From Varanus komodoensis (Eukaryota; Chordata; Lepidosauria; Squamata; Varanidae), in assembly GCF_004798865.1 (NCBI RefSeq), contig NW_025335268.1, forward strand, positions 51,979,004 to 52,043,003: 64,000 nucleotides of DNA, read 5' to 3'. Shown here one piece after another: positions 48,210 to 59,819 of this stretch; the stretch's first letter is position 1; the number at the start of each line of letters is the position of its first letter. The notes beneath the pieces are model-generated. The model ran no database searches. It had not been told where the DNA came from and saw nothing but the letters and a program-made list of their open reading frames with translations. Both the position numbers and the translations under genes were made by a program.

Positions 48210-49170
48210 GCACGCAGGTAGTGGCAAGAATGTGAGAAGACTCACAAAGGTTATTTACAAGTCTCTCCACTTTAAAAGAAAAAGAATGCATTCACAGGGA
48301 GATATTAGCAGGGCTATGTTTGGATCTCCTTAGCTGTTTGGCAGGGCTGAGCAAGTATGGAATGACTGAATAATATGAAAATAGATTATCACCAAAAAAC
48401 TTGAAATCTTTGTAAAGTATCTGTAATAGCCGCACAGTAGAGAAACGGGAATTCCAAAAGCCATTGACAGATGAGGAAATGGAGAACAATTTGACAAAAG
48501 GAGCACAACCGGTTAAGATATAAGATGCAGGTCCACTGGGAGCATCTCCTCTGTCAGCCCTGCTGAAAACAGAGATGGGTGGGAGGGAAACAAGAAAAAA
48601 CACAGCTGTACTTTTGCACAACCGTTCGCTATTTCATCTGTGGCTGAGCTCATTGTGGCTGAGCTCTTACACAACCCCCCATCCTTGGCAGGTGTGGGGG
48701 GCAGCAGGCAGAGTAAGAAACTTTCCAGGGACGTTGGAAGCAGCAGCCCTTTGGCATCCTTTATACTGCCTATGAGAAAGTCTCCCTCCTCAAATACAAA
48801 CTGGGGGAGGGGAACCTGGTAACATTTCTGCATAGGATAGGTATTCAGAGCATGGGTCTGATATAAATATTTGTTAATGATGAAACAGTCTGAGGTAATT
48901 CCCAGAATTCAGCTAAACCCAAATCTAAATTATTTTCTTTTGCTTATAAACAGAATCAAAAGCATCCTTCCTGCTTGGTGTATTTCCTCATTCACTAGTT
49001 CTTTCAGCATGACCATGTCATTATGGTCTTCAAGAAAAGAGATCCTTTGACATCACTGTTTCTGGCATTCATTTTTATCATGTGGAGAAATCCACAGGGT
49101 TAGAGAGGTTATACTGAACTTATTTAGTCTGGCATTTAACCGGTTTTCTACAGGCTTATGATTCTTTTTA
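48210..49170. other. no recognised gene or repeat
   Basis: Unassigned sequence with a 15-bp tandem duplication at 48641. Confidence 0.4.
48641..48668 (+). repeat. tandem duplication, 15-bp period
   Basis: gtggctgagctc occurs twice, separated by three bases. Confidence 0.9.
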
Positions 49171-49174
49171 AAGA

Positions 49175-49236
49175 AATGTATTGACTGTAAGCCACTTTGA
49201 GCTAAATTGCAAAGCCAGAAATAAATCTAAGCAATA
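49175..49236 (+). repeat. LINE/SINE 3' tail beside SINE family A copy 3
   Basis: The phrase ttgactgtaagccactttga followed by aaataaatct is the common 3' end of L2-type LINEs and their SINEs. The upstream body is not recognisable. Confidence 0.45.
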
Positions 49237-49257
49237 GCAACATACCAAGCCTAAATG

Positions 49258-49596
49258 AGGGATGCTGGTGGCGCAGTGGTTTAAACTGCTGTGCTGGTTG
49301 ATCGAAAGGTTGCTGGTTCGAATCTGCACAACGGGGTGAACTCCCGTACTCTGTCCCAACTCCTGCCAACCTTGCAGTTCGAAAGCATGCAATTGCAAGT
49401 AGATAAAAAGGTACCACTTCAGTGGGCAGGTAACAGCGTTCCGTGCACTTCAGTGTTTAGTCATGCCAGCCACATGACCACGGAGACTGTCTGGGGTCAA
49501 ATGCTGGCTCCCTCGGCCAGGAAACGGAGATGAGCACCGCCCCCTAGAGTCAGGCATGACTGGACGTAACGTCAAGGGGAAACCTTTACCTTTTTT
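49258..49596 (+). mobile_element. tRNA-derived SINE with TTTACC tail, family A, copy 3
   Basis: This is a plus-strand copy with a perfect 10-bp duplication, agcctaaatg, at 49248-49257 and 49597-49606. Compared with the other two copies it lacks about 8 nt (cttctggg) between the A and B boxes. The rest of the head and body is near-identical to copy 2. The tail ends TTTACCTTTTTT, and the run of T could act as a Pol III stop. Confidence 0.93.
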
Positions 49597-49609
49597 AGCC
49601 TAAATGGTG

Positions 49610-50175
49610 TGCTATTTGGAAACAGCACGACTTTCTGTATATAATGTATAGTCTTGGTTTACCACAGGGATGCATGATGAATCTGTTTTCAGGATGGGAA
49701 TCCATGGGATTCCCTGGGCTCAGCTCCACAGACTCGGGTCCTCTCTGTGAGAGGCACAGGTCTGAGTTTTGGGCAGGCATGCTCAGCATTAGCATGGCAT
49801 TCACCAAGAACTCCTCACATGCTGTGCAAGGAGTGTCCCTCTTCCGCATCATGTGCAGCAGTCTTTGTTTGTGCTGCGCGTGACATGAGAGAGGGTTGCC
49901 AGTTGTGCAACCTTAATTCCGCAAGACTTTGCAGACTTCCGCTAGGCTTGGCTCACCTTCCGAGATAGGAATGGTTAGAGTGCAATGTGCTTTCCATGCT
50001 CCTTCATCCCAGCCTTGTCATACAGCTTGGCAGCCCTGGCAAGCAAAGTCCCTATTATTTCCCTATTCTTGCCTGTGGTCTGTAGAGGCTTCCTTCGGAC
50101 TGGATTTTACCCCTTCCTCTCCCAAGTATGCCTGTATGTCTGCGGTGCTTCCCAGCTACTCCAGCCCCCACATAG
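49610..50175. other. no recognised gene or repeat
   Basis: Chance ORFs only. Confidence 0.4.
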
Positions 50176-50177
50176 AT

Positions 50178-50440
50178 TTTTATGTATTTATTATTTATTT
50201 AAAACATTTCTATGCCGCCCCCATCGCAACAAAGCCTCGGGGTGGCTCACAAAGAATACATAAATACATACATAAATAATGATAATATAACAATTAAAAA
50301 AATCATTTAAAAACCCCCGGTGCATTCTCGGCTAAAAATTTTAAAATCCTAATTAATTCAATAAGTTAACAATTAAAATAAGTTTTAAATAAAAAGGTCT
50401 TAGCCTGGCGCCGAAAAACAAATAACGAATAATTAAATGA
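50178..50440 (-). mobile_element. L2-type LINE/SINE 3' end
   Basis: Antisense 3' terminus: tatttattatttatttaaaa, then tctatgccgcccccatcg and ctcggggtggctcacaaag, followed by an A-rich 3' UTR with repeated ATAAATA and AATTAAAA units. No coding part is seen. Confidence 0.65.
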
Positions 50441-50444
50441 AATA

Positions 50445-51475
50445 AACTATTTTGCTGCAATTCCTCCCTTTTTCCTCCATGTATTTTCACACTGTCTCCC
50501 TGTTTCCAAAAATAAACAAGAAGAAAGTCACATTGCTTGGCCTAATAAAGCAAGCAGTGGCATGTCTGTCGCTAGGGTTCTGGGGACAGTAGAGACTGAG
50601 GGCTATACACAGAGCTTCTGCAGCTGCTCGTAGCAGGGGACTCTACGGGTTTCCCATACCAACAACGGTACAATTTCAATCCATGGTCTGGACAACCAGA
50701 GAAGCCACGGTGAAGCATGGCAGCCTTAGAACACACCACTGATTCTTTCCACCTTTTCAGCAAACTAATCCTACTATGCAGGAACTCTGGAACTGAATGT
50801 GGATGACACAATAGACTTACCACAGTGACATTTCACTATGGCTTCTCATGCGCAAGCCCACCCAGAGCCAAATTTTGCTTCCTCCTTTTTGCTGCAGAGT
50901 GAGCGCTTGTGTGGTGCAGTGCCTAGAACTGAAGTAGCTGACCTATGAAAAGTGCACCTTCATGTCAGTTATTTCATCGTCATTTGGATTGCTCTTGCAC
51001 AAGTCATGTTGCATATTGTGGGTATAACGATCTGTTTCAGTTTCTTTCCACCTCATTTCTTGCACACCTCTGTTGTCTCCACCATGTTTCACCCCACTCT
51101 ATGCAGCAACTCCCAACTCCCTAACGCTAAGCCTAAGCCTAAAAAGCCTAACCCTAACTCAGCTCCCTACTCTGTTCTCCCTTTTCCTCCAATGGTCACT
51201 GTCACTTGCCAAAATGTGTTCAGTCAGTTACTGGGGAAAACAATCACAAGGTGCTCTTGTAACCCTGCCATGATTGAAGTCATTGGTTGGCTTTTCCCCC
51301 ACTAGTCCATTTTCTTTGTTGCACTGAATACCAACTGTAGGAAAGTGGCAAAAAGAAATCTTCCCACTGACTGAAAGTGGGGAAGGAAAATTAAAGGAAG
51401 AAAGCAGCACCCCCTCTGTGGCAGTACTGAACTCTGATATGTGGCTGTGTGTGTGTGGCATCGTGCGATATGTTA
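50445..51475. other. no recognised gene; degenerate CCTAA repeat
   Basis: Unassigned apart from the telomere-like tract at 51121. Confidence 0.4.
51121..51158 (+). repeat. degenerate CCTAA-type repeat
   Basis: Repeated ctaa and cctaa units (ctaacgctaagcctaagcct, then cctaaccctaact) resemble decayed CCCTAA telomere repeats. Confidence 0.5.
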
Positions 51476-51477
51476 AA

Positions 51478-51600
51478 GCAGCCCTCCCCAACGTGCTGTC
51501 CTCCAGTTGTGTTGTACTGCATGTCTGGCCGGAAGGTGCTGGGTGTTTTAGCCAAGCACATTTGGATGGAGCCAGATCGGGTAAGGCTGTTTCAGAGTAA
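51478..51600. repeat. palindromic 'CCTCCAGATGTT' repeat, decayed
   Basis: The tract gcagccctccccaacgtgct then cctccagttgtgttgtactg and a right arm near cacatttggatggagccaga fit the family order. Confidence 0.4.
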
Positions 51601-51604
51601 CAGG

Positions 51605-54600
51605 AGAGGAGCATAGCGCTCTGTGAATGACTGGAACTTTAATTCGAGAGTATGCGACAGCAAGCCAGTCCATGTTTCCATACACAGGATAAACAAGTAC
51701 AGCTACTTTGTGCAGCTGGTCCTTTTAAACTCAGTTTGGCATCAAACAGTCACTCACAGACTGGTGATGTCAGACAGATTAAGAAACACAGTCTCTGGAT
51801 TATGCCATGCATTCAGTTTCATAAGGCAAAGTAATGCAGTTTGGAATAAATGTAATTCCTAAAGGTAATCTTCTTTCTCAACAAATGTGTATCATGCTAG
51901 ATACTAGGGAAAGACTGAGTAAAATGAAATTTTAGGGTGGCTAGGCCTCTTTCTTTGAATTCTTTCTGTGAATTCTTGGAATTCTTCCTAAGTCAATTCT
52001 GCTTGTTTTTAAGGTTATTCCCCCATTCCCCTCTTGCCTTGACACGCATGAGTGTGAAACATGGCCAAGGGCTCTTGCTGCTTATACATGTCATCTCTTT
52101 CCTAGGCAACTAGGAAGCGAAGGATTCAAAGGGGGGATCTAAATATAGTGTGAAGGGGGGGGGGGGGTGTATAAGTGCAGAGGGTGGGAGAGAAAAGGAG
52201 ACAGAATAGAAAGGGAGAACACAACCTGCCCAGTTTAGTTTTCCCCTCTCACTGCTAGTGTTTTTTTTCTTCTCCCAAACAATTATCCTTATAGGGCTGC
52301 GGCATTCAATGGAAAAAGGGTTTTCCCGCCTTGGTTTAGGATAAGAAAGTCTCAGTAAACATGTCTCTTCCACTGCTTTAATGTTAGAAAATAAGCATTT
52401 CTTTTTAGTTATCTAAAGCAGCAAGAAAAAAGAAAACTGAAACCTGATAATCCATTTGATGAATCTATAAACTTGGAGGAGAATTTCAGACATTCAGTGG
52501 CCTATTTGACACAAAGACGCCTTTGACAGAGAGGTCTATTTGACACTTTCCATTTTTTCAGTGTAAAGATGCCAGTATTTTCTGACATTGCCTTTTAAGA
52601 ACTAAAAGGCCTCTGTTCAAGTTTTCCTATTAAATATAATTAACGAGCATAAGTGGTTATCTTTTGTTTTTCATGTGCTTCAAGAATCTTTTCTTTGTAT
52701 TCATAACAGATCATCATGAGATCCTGATATTATTGGATATGATGATGAGTCTGCACCCACTTTAACTCTGTAATTGCTGCAACACACTTTGAAGATACAA
52801 ATACCTAATTCAAATGCTGTGAACAGGATGGGCTATTATTTATAAGGAGTCATGGAGAGGAGTCACGGTTCAGTCCTGTTGGGATGAAGGTGGTTTTGGA
52901 TGCCTACGTTGCTTTCTCTGCAACACTGGGCTGTCCTCCTGCTTTTGCTAAAGCTGCAGAACTGGGAAATTCAGGTAACTAGCACCTCGACTGCCACTTC
53001 AGTCTGCTTTAATTATAACATGTTGTAGAAATGAAAAGGCCAGACAAGTTTGTACAGCTTTCAAAAGAGAGATAAAATGGTTTCTTCAGCTATTTGGCCT
53101 CAATGCTGTTTAATTACATTGGGTCACACCTGCAGGCTTCATCCCAATCTAGGCAGCCAGAGAAAGCCTTAAATGCTCGCTTGCTATTGTGATAGCAGAA
53201 GCAGTGGGCATGGGGTGGGGTGGGGCTGCTGCATGGAACAGGATGTTCACAAACATTTAAATAGCATCTGGCCATGAAATGCAGAAAAAGAACGGCACTC
53301 TCTTCCTCCAAGCAAAGAACAGTGCTGGGTCAGATTTTAGGAAGGACAAAGACTGTTGCTCTAGCATAAGATGGGGAAGCTCAGGCCCGGGGCCATGTCT
53401 GGGTTCCAATCTCCAGGGTTCCCCACCTAGTCATGCTGCTCCCTCCCAGCCACAGTTATTTGGTTGTTTCATGCAGTTTTCTCCCCAGTCGAAAAGGCTG
53501 AAGCACCTCTTCTAAGACTTAGTTCCTGGTAGGAAGAACTATAAACTAATGCAGAACAATATTTTGGACCCACCCGTGTAAGCTCTGTCCCTGCTAATGT
53601 CACTTTCAGCTGCCACCACCACTGGAAATGTGTCCTCCAAGATCTCTGAAGCTGAATTTGGCCTTCAAAGGGGATCCACATTCCTGATTTACTGCATCTG
53701 ACACCTTCTATTAGTCAGTGATCCATTGGATCCCCACATGCACAGGGGAACCTTGGCGAATGAGGCTCAGTTCTGTTCCAAAATGGGGAGTGAGTTCCCA
53801 TGGCCATCTCTGTACATAGGCAGGAGCAAGAGGGTTCAGTCTTAAGGAAAAGAAGGAAGTGGAAGATTAAGCAACTGTCCCTCTGCATACAAGCCTACAA
53901 AAATCTAGTCCCACAGAGTGGGCGAATAACACACCTGTGGAATGACTCTCCTCCCTCATTCCTTCTGTTTCTGAGGTTTAGAGGTGAATGTGGCAACTTA
54001 TGTTATGGATTCATGCACACGAGGGTGTGACCAGCAGGACTGAGGGGACACCACGTCTTGTGGAAGCATAAACAAAGGGGTTGGATCTACTCTCCCAAAT
54101 GCTCAGTGGGTACGGAATGCTGGCCGGCAGTTATGTGAGGACTGAAAATGGTGGTGGAGTTGGGGAAATGGAAAGTAGGAGGTAGAGAAAATGCCCTTGA
54201 GTAGCTGGAGAAGGGATGGCTGGAAACCTGAAGGGGAGCATTCCACACTACAAAACTTTGTGGCAGGCCCCACATTTAAAGAGTGTCATTTTAAACAGGG
54301 TTGTTCAAAACTTAGCAAGAAGTCTTATGGTTATTGGCATGTCTTTGTCTTACTGCTCCTCTCCCCACTGTTCTCTCACTATCCCTGACAGTCCAAAAAG
54401 CACTAGAAATGCTACAGTGCTTACCCACTCTGGACCAGGACTTTCCAGTCCTAACAAACTTTTCCTGTGTCACGGCTCTGGCATCATTCTCTAAGCAACT
54501 CAAACTTCTAAGGGCACTTGTGCAACCCATTGATTTCCTTTCCTTTCTCTGTCCTTGACTGAGCACAAATATAAACACTGTGGAAAGCCAGCATATTTTG

Positions 54601-54770
54601 TCTGATTGCATTCATGAAGCTCAAACAGTTTCTACTATCACCAGATTTGACAACCTTGATGTAGGGATTTAGTTCACTCTGAATATGCAGCTGCTGTCAG
54701 TAAGTAAGAGTCCCAGATAGTCCTAAAGAAAACTCTCCAGAAGAGCAGTTTCGTCTTTGTCCAGAAGGCT
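51605..54770. other. no recognised gene or repeat
   Basis: AT-rich, repeat-poor sequence at about 52380-52860 is a candidate for unique conserved DNA. It includes two similar phrases, cctatttgacacaaag and tctatttgacactttcc, about 40 bp apart. The rest is unassigned. Confidence 0.4.
52155..52167 (+). repeat. G13 homopolymer
   Basis: An uninterrupted run of 13 G. Other long G runs are at 56720-56735 (16), 38381-38391 (11) and 15433-15442 (10). Confidence 0.95.
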
Positions 54771-54774
54771 TGTC

Positions 54775-54950
54775 TCCTCCCTCCCTCCCTCCCTCTCTTT
54801 TTCCTGACTGTTTCTGTCTCCATCATGGTATCCTTATGCCTTTCTCTTAAGGAGTTGCCTTCCTATATCTTTATGTGTCTCTTCTTGTACCACACTAAGA
54901 GCAGCTGCACCCATCTCCCTTTCCTCCCTCCCTCCCTTTCTCTCTCTCCC

Positions 54951-54987
<37 letters not shown>

Positions 54988-55122
54988 TTCTTCTGGCCCC
55001 TTGGAAAAGCCAAAGTGGCCACCTGCCATCTGGCTAGTTTAAACAGGAAAGCTAAAAAGAGCTATCCACCCCTTTTCCAGCTTGCTTGTTTTTCTTCTCT
55101 CTCTCTCTCATTCTCTCTCTCT
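54775..55122 (+). repeat. pyrimidine-rich tract with (CCCT)n and (CT)n
   Basis: (CCCT)n lies at 54775-54797, a long (CT)n/(CCCT)n block at 54914-54993, and a smaller (CT)n at 55092-55122. The homopurine/homopyrimidine strand bias is strong and could allow triplex DNA. Confidence 0.95.
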
Positions 55123-55984
55123 GTTGGATCCTCTAATAAGAATTGACAGGTTTGCCACTAGCTGCAGGCAGTCCAGCTAATTCAGTTTGCTTTGGCCAGT
55201 GTTGGGTTGTCCAAGGCATTATGTTTAGGGGTGGGTTTGTATTTTAAAGAAATTCCTAAGCCAGACCAACTCTATGGATGTTCTTTTCATGTCTGCATTC
55301 AAAAATTGGCTAGGGTTTTTTTCCCCTCTCACCCCACCTCCCCGCATGCACTGCCCTGCAGAGTTTCTTGTCAACTGAACTTTTCCAGGAGGGTTGAGTT
55401 CAGTATTGCATTGACATTTGTGGCAAGTCTAATGAAGAGTATCCTGTGTGTAGGTCTTGCCCCTCAGAGATACAAAGGCCAAGCTGTGAGGCAGTCTTTT
55501 CCCACAGAGTAACATGAACAATGTTGTCTTTCAATATAGTACTGGACTTTAAGGCAGCCTAAGTACACTTCAGCTCATGTGCTCCAGTCGGCCTCTTTGT
55601 CCTTGTACAACTTAATGTGTGCATTGGCAAAGCATAAGTGTGAAGATGGTCAAAGAGAGATAAAGAAAAGAAAAACCAAGGACAAGCCCAATTAACTGTG
55701 GTGTTCTAACCAGCACACTGCTCTAGCTCCCCTGAGTCATTTTTTTCACGATAGAACTAAAAGAAATTCAGTGTCCATGATGTCTGCCCCAACATGGCAA
55801 GAAGCCACTATGGGGAAGCTAGAATGTTTTAAACAGGCATAGTTCACCAGCTACAAATGCCAGAAGTGGAACCCTAGTGGAGCAACAGCTTGGATGACAT
55901 ACAGAGGTAATAGGGGGAAATGGCTTGTGGGTTTCGCTCAGCAAATTCCATGATTCATAATGTCTCCAGAACAGCTTCCAGAAG

Positions 55985-56055
55985 AGCCTTCCCCATGCTG
56001 GTGTCCTCTGGATATGATGTTGGATGAAGCTTCCACCATTCCCAGTCAACATGGA
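55985..56055. repeat. palindromic 'CCTCCAGATGTT' repeat, fragment
   Basis: The tract gccttccccatgctggtgtc then ctctggatatgatgttggat and ccattcccagtcaaca fits the left half of the family. Confidence 0.35.
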
Positions 56056-56719
56056 TTTACTTCAGAATAAAAATGCACTGAATTTTGCTGTTATAACACC
56101 CACTGCAAATGATCTGGAAACTTATCTCTAGAATTAATTTCTGGGAAGAGGGAAAGTAAGGTCAATGGGGAATGATTCATTAGAAATATATACTCTATGA
56201 TTTATAGAAGATGAAGAAATATATTCCTACTCACACATATTGAGCAAATTGCTACTTGGCTTCTAGTTGGGATTCAGGCAGCTGTGATGAGATTTTCAAA
56301 ACACATGGCACATGTACATGACTGGAGTGCTTGCAAACATCTTTGGGCAATCATAAATGTTGAAAATAGGGCTCTGAGTTTATGACACACGAACTGAAAC
56401 TGGGGTATCTAAAGCACCAAGCCTGACATTATATTGTTAACAGATCTGACTGTTGCACTTATTTATTGCAGTAATTATTTGTAAAGAGCCATAGTAAAAG
56501 GTGTTATTTAAACAGCTGGATTGGGTGATCTCAGAGCAGTGTTAGCTCTGGACTGGATGTAAAGTTTTAAAATAAAGCAAATTCTGTGATTCTGGCTGAA
56601 GGAGAAAATGAAAATCCTTGTTTCAGTAAGGACTGGAATTTATAGCAACCTGTTTTTTGTTTTGTTTTTTAAGAATAGCCACTATAAATATTTTCTCTCT
56701 TATTTTCCTGTATGCTGGT

Positions 56720-56735
56720 GGGGGGGGGGGGGGGG
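56720..56735 (+). repeat. G16 homopolymer
   Basis: An uninterrupted run of 16 G. Its length is probably uncertain in the assembly. Confidence 0.95.
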
Positions 56736-56984
56736 AAATATAAAGCATCCATATAATGTAGCTAACATAACACTCAATAGCAGGACTGAACAAATTAATG
56801 GAACACATTATGTTAAGAGAAAAAAGACATAAATTCTCTTGATGGCAAAGGATATGTGTGTTCTGACGCTCAGACTGCCACACACTGGAAGGAAAGAATA
56901 GACATTGTCTCTTAGCTTCATGTGCTGGTATATGCTTCCCCAACCATGTGCAGAACTGGAGGGTGATGAAGGCTGCATCATGGG

Positions 56985-57105
56985 ATGGACCAACCTTCTC
57001 AACTTGGTACCCTGCAGATGTTCTGGGCATCAACTCCCAGCCAGCATGGCCAATGGTTGGAAATGCTGGGAGATGAATAGCTGGAGGGCCCAGGTTGTAA
57101 AAGAC
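56985..57105. repeat. palindromic 'CCTCCAGATGTT' repeat
   Basis: It contains ttctcaacttggtaccctgc, agatgttctgggcatcaact and cccagccagcatggccaatg, then a right arm with ctggagggcccaggttg. The arms remain complementary. Confidence 0.65.
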
Positions 57106-57109
57106 TAGA

Positions 57110-58880
57110 TTCAATCTGAACATGCAGTTTTTTCTTTAGTCTTTTATGTAACTTCTTACTAAAACTAGATGCCATAAGACACTTCTACAACACTTTTCTA
57201 AAAAGCAGCTCATAGTAAGTCTGTCTGATAATATGGAGAGATTTATCTTGAATATCTAGCTAAGAGAGTTGGAGAGCTTTGATGGACAAAGCTGTTAAGG
57301 ACATGATAGTGGTGTAGCACTTCCAGGGAGATCCCTTAGAAGGAATCTTGCTGGATTAAGAGATAACCTTTTCAGGCTAAGGTTATACCTCTTGAAGGCA
57401 TGGGCTTGTAGAAGCTCCTAGCAGTCAGTTATTAGATTGTTAAAGACGTGGACAGTAGGGATTGTGATAAACATGCAGACTTTGTGCTGACTTGACTGCC
57501 TGGTTTGAAGTTTTCATATATCAAACACCACTTGGATAGTCTGAAAGACAGTGTGGGAGTAGAATCAGCTGCTATTTGCACATCTGCACAAGTGACATGG
57601 GGCAATGTAACCATGTGGCTCTGAAAGACAAATTAAGATTGCTAGGTAAGAGGGTGAAGCCATGATCCTCTTTGACACTTCCTCTTCTGCATGGGGGCCT
57701 ATCAGGGTTCTGATATGTGGATGAAATGGCGGTGTATAGGCAAACATTTCTGAGTTTGGAAACAGAAATGGAAAACTTTTGGGAAGAAGTTGAGCCTGTC
57801 CAAAAGGGGCAGGCTCCAATTGAACCAGAATGGTGGTGCTTGGAATTAAAGAGGTGGTGGAGGATCTTTCAAACTGACCCAATGGACTCCTCTGAAGCAT
57901 CTATTCTGGCAAGAAATGATCCATAAGGAGTGAAGTTGAGATGTTTCTGATTATCCAAATGGAGACAGGGTTGAAAAAGGGAGACAAAGGAATATGATGG
58001 CATGTTAGAGAGCCCAGTGTGTCATCAGGGAAAACGAATGTGCCAGAGACATGCTTTTTAAGCTGTTCAAAAATGACAGCATCTAAGCTTGAAAAATAAG
58101 AGCGCAGTGCACTGTTTTGGCTATTAAACAGGTAAAAAGGGGCAGTGCAATAGTGGTTCACAGCTTAACCTTGCAATCCCTGTTCTGGAGGACGCAATGC
58201 AAAAGGCTAATCTGCAGGCAAGTTAGGGCAGCTTATGTAGCCTGTGGCACTGCTCCAAAAGTAAGGATTTTCCACACAGGGGCTCCTTGCTTCTGGTGCT
58301 GCCAGCACAAGGAAGGCAATAAGGAGGGAGTCTTTTGCGCTTCGGTTGGAAGGGAGTTCATCTTTCCTAACAAATTCCCTGGGCCAGTCTATTTCTTGAG
58401 CTCTGGGGGAAGGTAGGCAAGCCCAAAATGCCAGAGCACCTCACTGAGCATGAAGTACTGGCAAAAACAAACACGATGCTCCTGGAAATGCAGTGTGCTC
58501 CTGGAAAGTACTCCACACAGCTGGGTGAAAAGCAATGGAGTCCCCATTTTAGCCTTTTAAAGGGAGGGCACATTGCCTGCGCAGTCACCAACTCAGTGCC
58601 AGAGTGCAAACGGTAAAGGCAGATCAGGCCTTTGCAACTGCATGCATATTTTCAAGCCGGGATAATTAGTTCTGGGCCTGAGGTTGCCACCCAGGGTAGG
58701 CATGCCTGGGCTCTCACTGAGGGCCCACATACCAGCAGGGGACTGCTGGCAACAGCCCCCACAGGTGGCTCCTTCTCCTCACTTTCGCAACCTGCTGGCT
58801 CACCTGTCTTTTCCTTGGGCCTGGCCAACAAAGGTGGTGTGAAGGAGGAGCGGGAGACACCGTTGCCCCTGCCCCTTTGC
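57110..58880. other. no recognised gene or repeat
   Basis: Chance ORFs only, including 57565-57900 minus and 58117-58416 plus. Confidence 0.4.
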
Positions 58881-58884
58881 ATGC

Positions 58885-58938
<54 letters not shown>
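58885..58938 (+). repeat. (CAAG)n microsatellite
   Basis: About 13.5 perfect tetramer copies. It makes low-complexity peptides (KQAS and LLAC units) in all frames, which explains the 126-130-codon ORFs here. Confidence 0.98.
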
Positions 58939-58939
<1 letters not shown>

Positions 58940-59584
58940 GAGCAGTGATGACACCAAAGAGGGGAAGCCATGGCCGCTACTGCTGTTGGAGGTGAGGAGG
59001 GAGAAGAGGGGCCATAGAGGGTGACTCCTGGCCAAGGGCCTGGGGGCAGCGTGTAGAACTGTGCTTTGATTTTAAGCAGAAGCAACCTGTACATTGGCTC
59101 AGGCAGTCTTTGTTTGCTCAGATGAAGCTTGCGTGTGCTCTAAGCTGCCCTGCAGCTTAAGGAGGTGTGCAAGTGAGGCTCAACTTGGGGTCTCCCCTCC
59201 ATTAGCGGCCACCCAGTCAGCAGTTTAGCTGAGAGAATAGGAAGCCTAATCCATCTACCTGTCTGGTCTGGTTGTCACCTGGTCCCCCTTGACTGAACAC
59301 TGGAAATAGGCGAGGACTCTGAATGAGATCAAGGCAAAAGAATCGATTAAGTGGGTTTGACAGCAAATCTTCCTGGCTTTCCCCAGTCAACTTCCCTTCC
59401 TTCTTAATGTCATGTTTTTTCCTTTTAGACTGACTCTGCCTGAAGCAGTTTCTATATCATTTTGGTTTTTTAAAATACGACACTACCCATTCTGTTTGTG
59501 TTCCATCAGACTGTGAACACAAGATGCACTTCTTGGCCTTCCTGCATAAGGCATACATTATGCCCAAATATTTGCATGTTATTT

Positions 59585-59586
<2 letters not shown>

Positions 59587-59623
<37 letters not shown>

Positions 59624-59723
59624 NNNNNNNNNNNNNNNNNNNNNNNNNNNNNNNNNNNNNNNNNNNNNNNNNNNNNNNNNNNNNNNNNNNNNNNNNNNNN
59701 NNNNNNNNNNNNNNNNNNNNNNN

Positions 59724-59816
<93 letters not shown>
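59587..59816 (+). repeat. (AC)n-gap-(AC)n-(AG)n microsatellite
   Basis: (AC)n at 59587-59623, then 100 N, then (AC)n at 59725-59760, then (AG)n at 59761-59816 with one interruption. The array is longer than the assembly could span. Confidence 0.98.
59624..59723. other. assembly gap, 100 N
   Basis: Exactly 100 N, a usual placeholder for a gap of unknown size, inside the (AC)n array. ORFs drawn across it are not real. Confidence 0.99.
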
Positions 59817-59818
<2 letters not shown>

Positions 59819-59819
59819 C

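Larger units (their letters stand above)
55125..56980. other. no recognised gene; G16 run
   Basis: Unassigned apart from a repeat scrap at 55985 and the G run at 56720. Confidence 0.4.

Noticed and set aside
58632-59094. 126-130-codon ORFs on both strands with KQAS, LLAC repeats
   Set aside because: They are translations of the (CAAG)n microsatellite, open in every frame because a tetramer without stops repeats; no coding evidence outside it.
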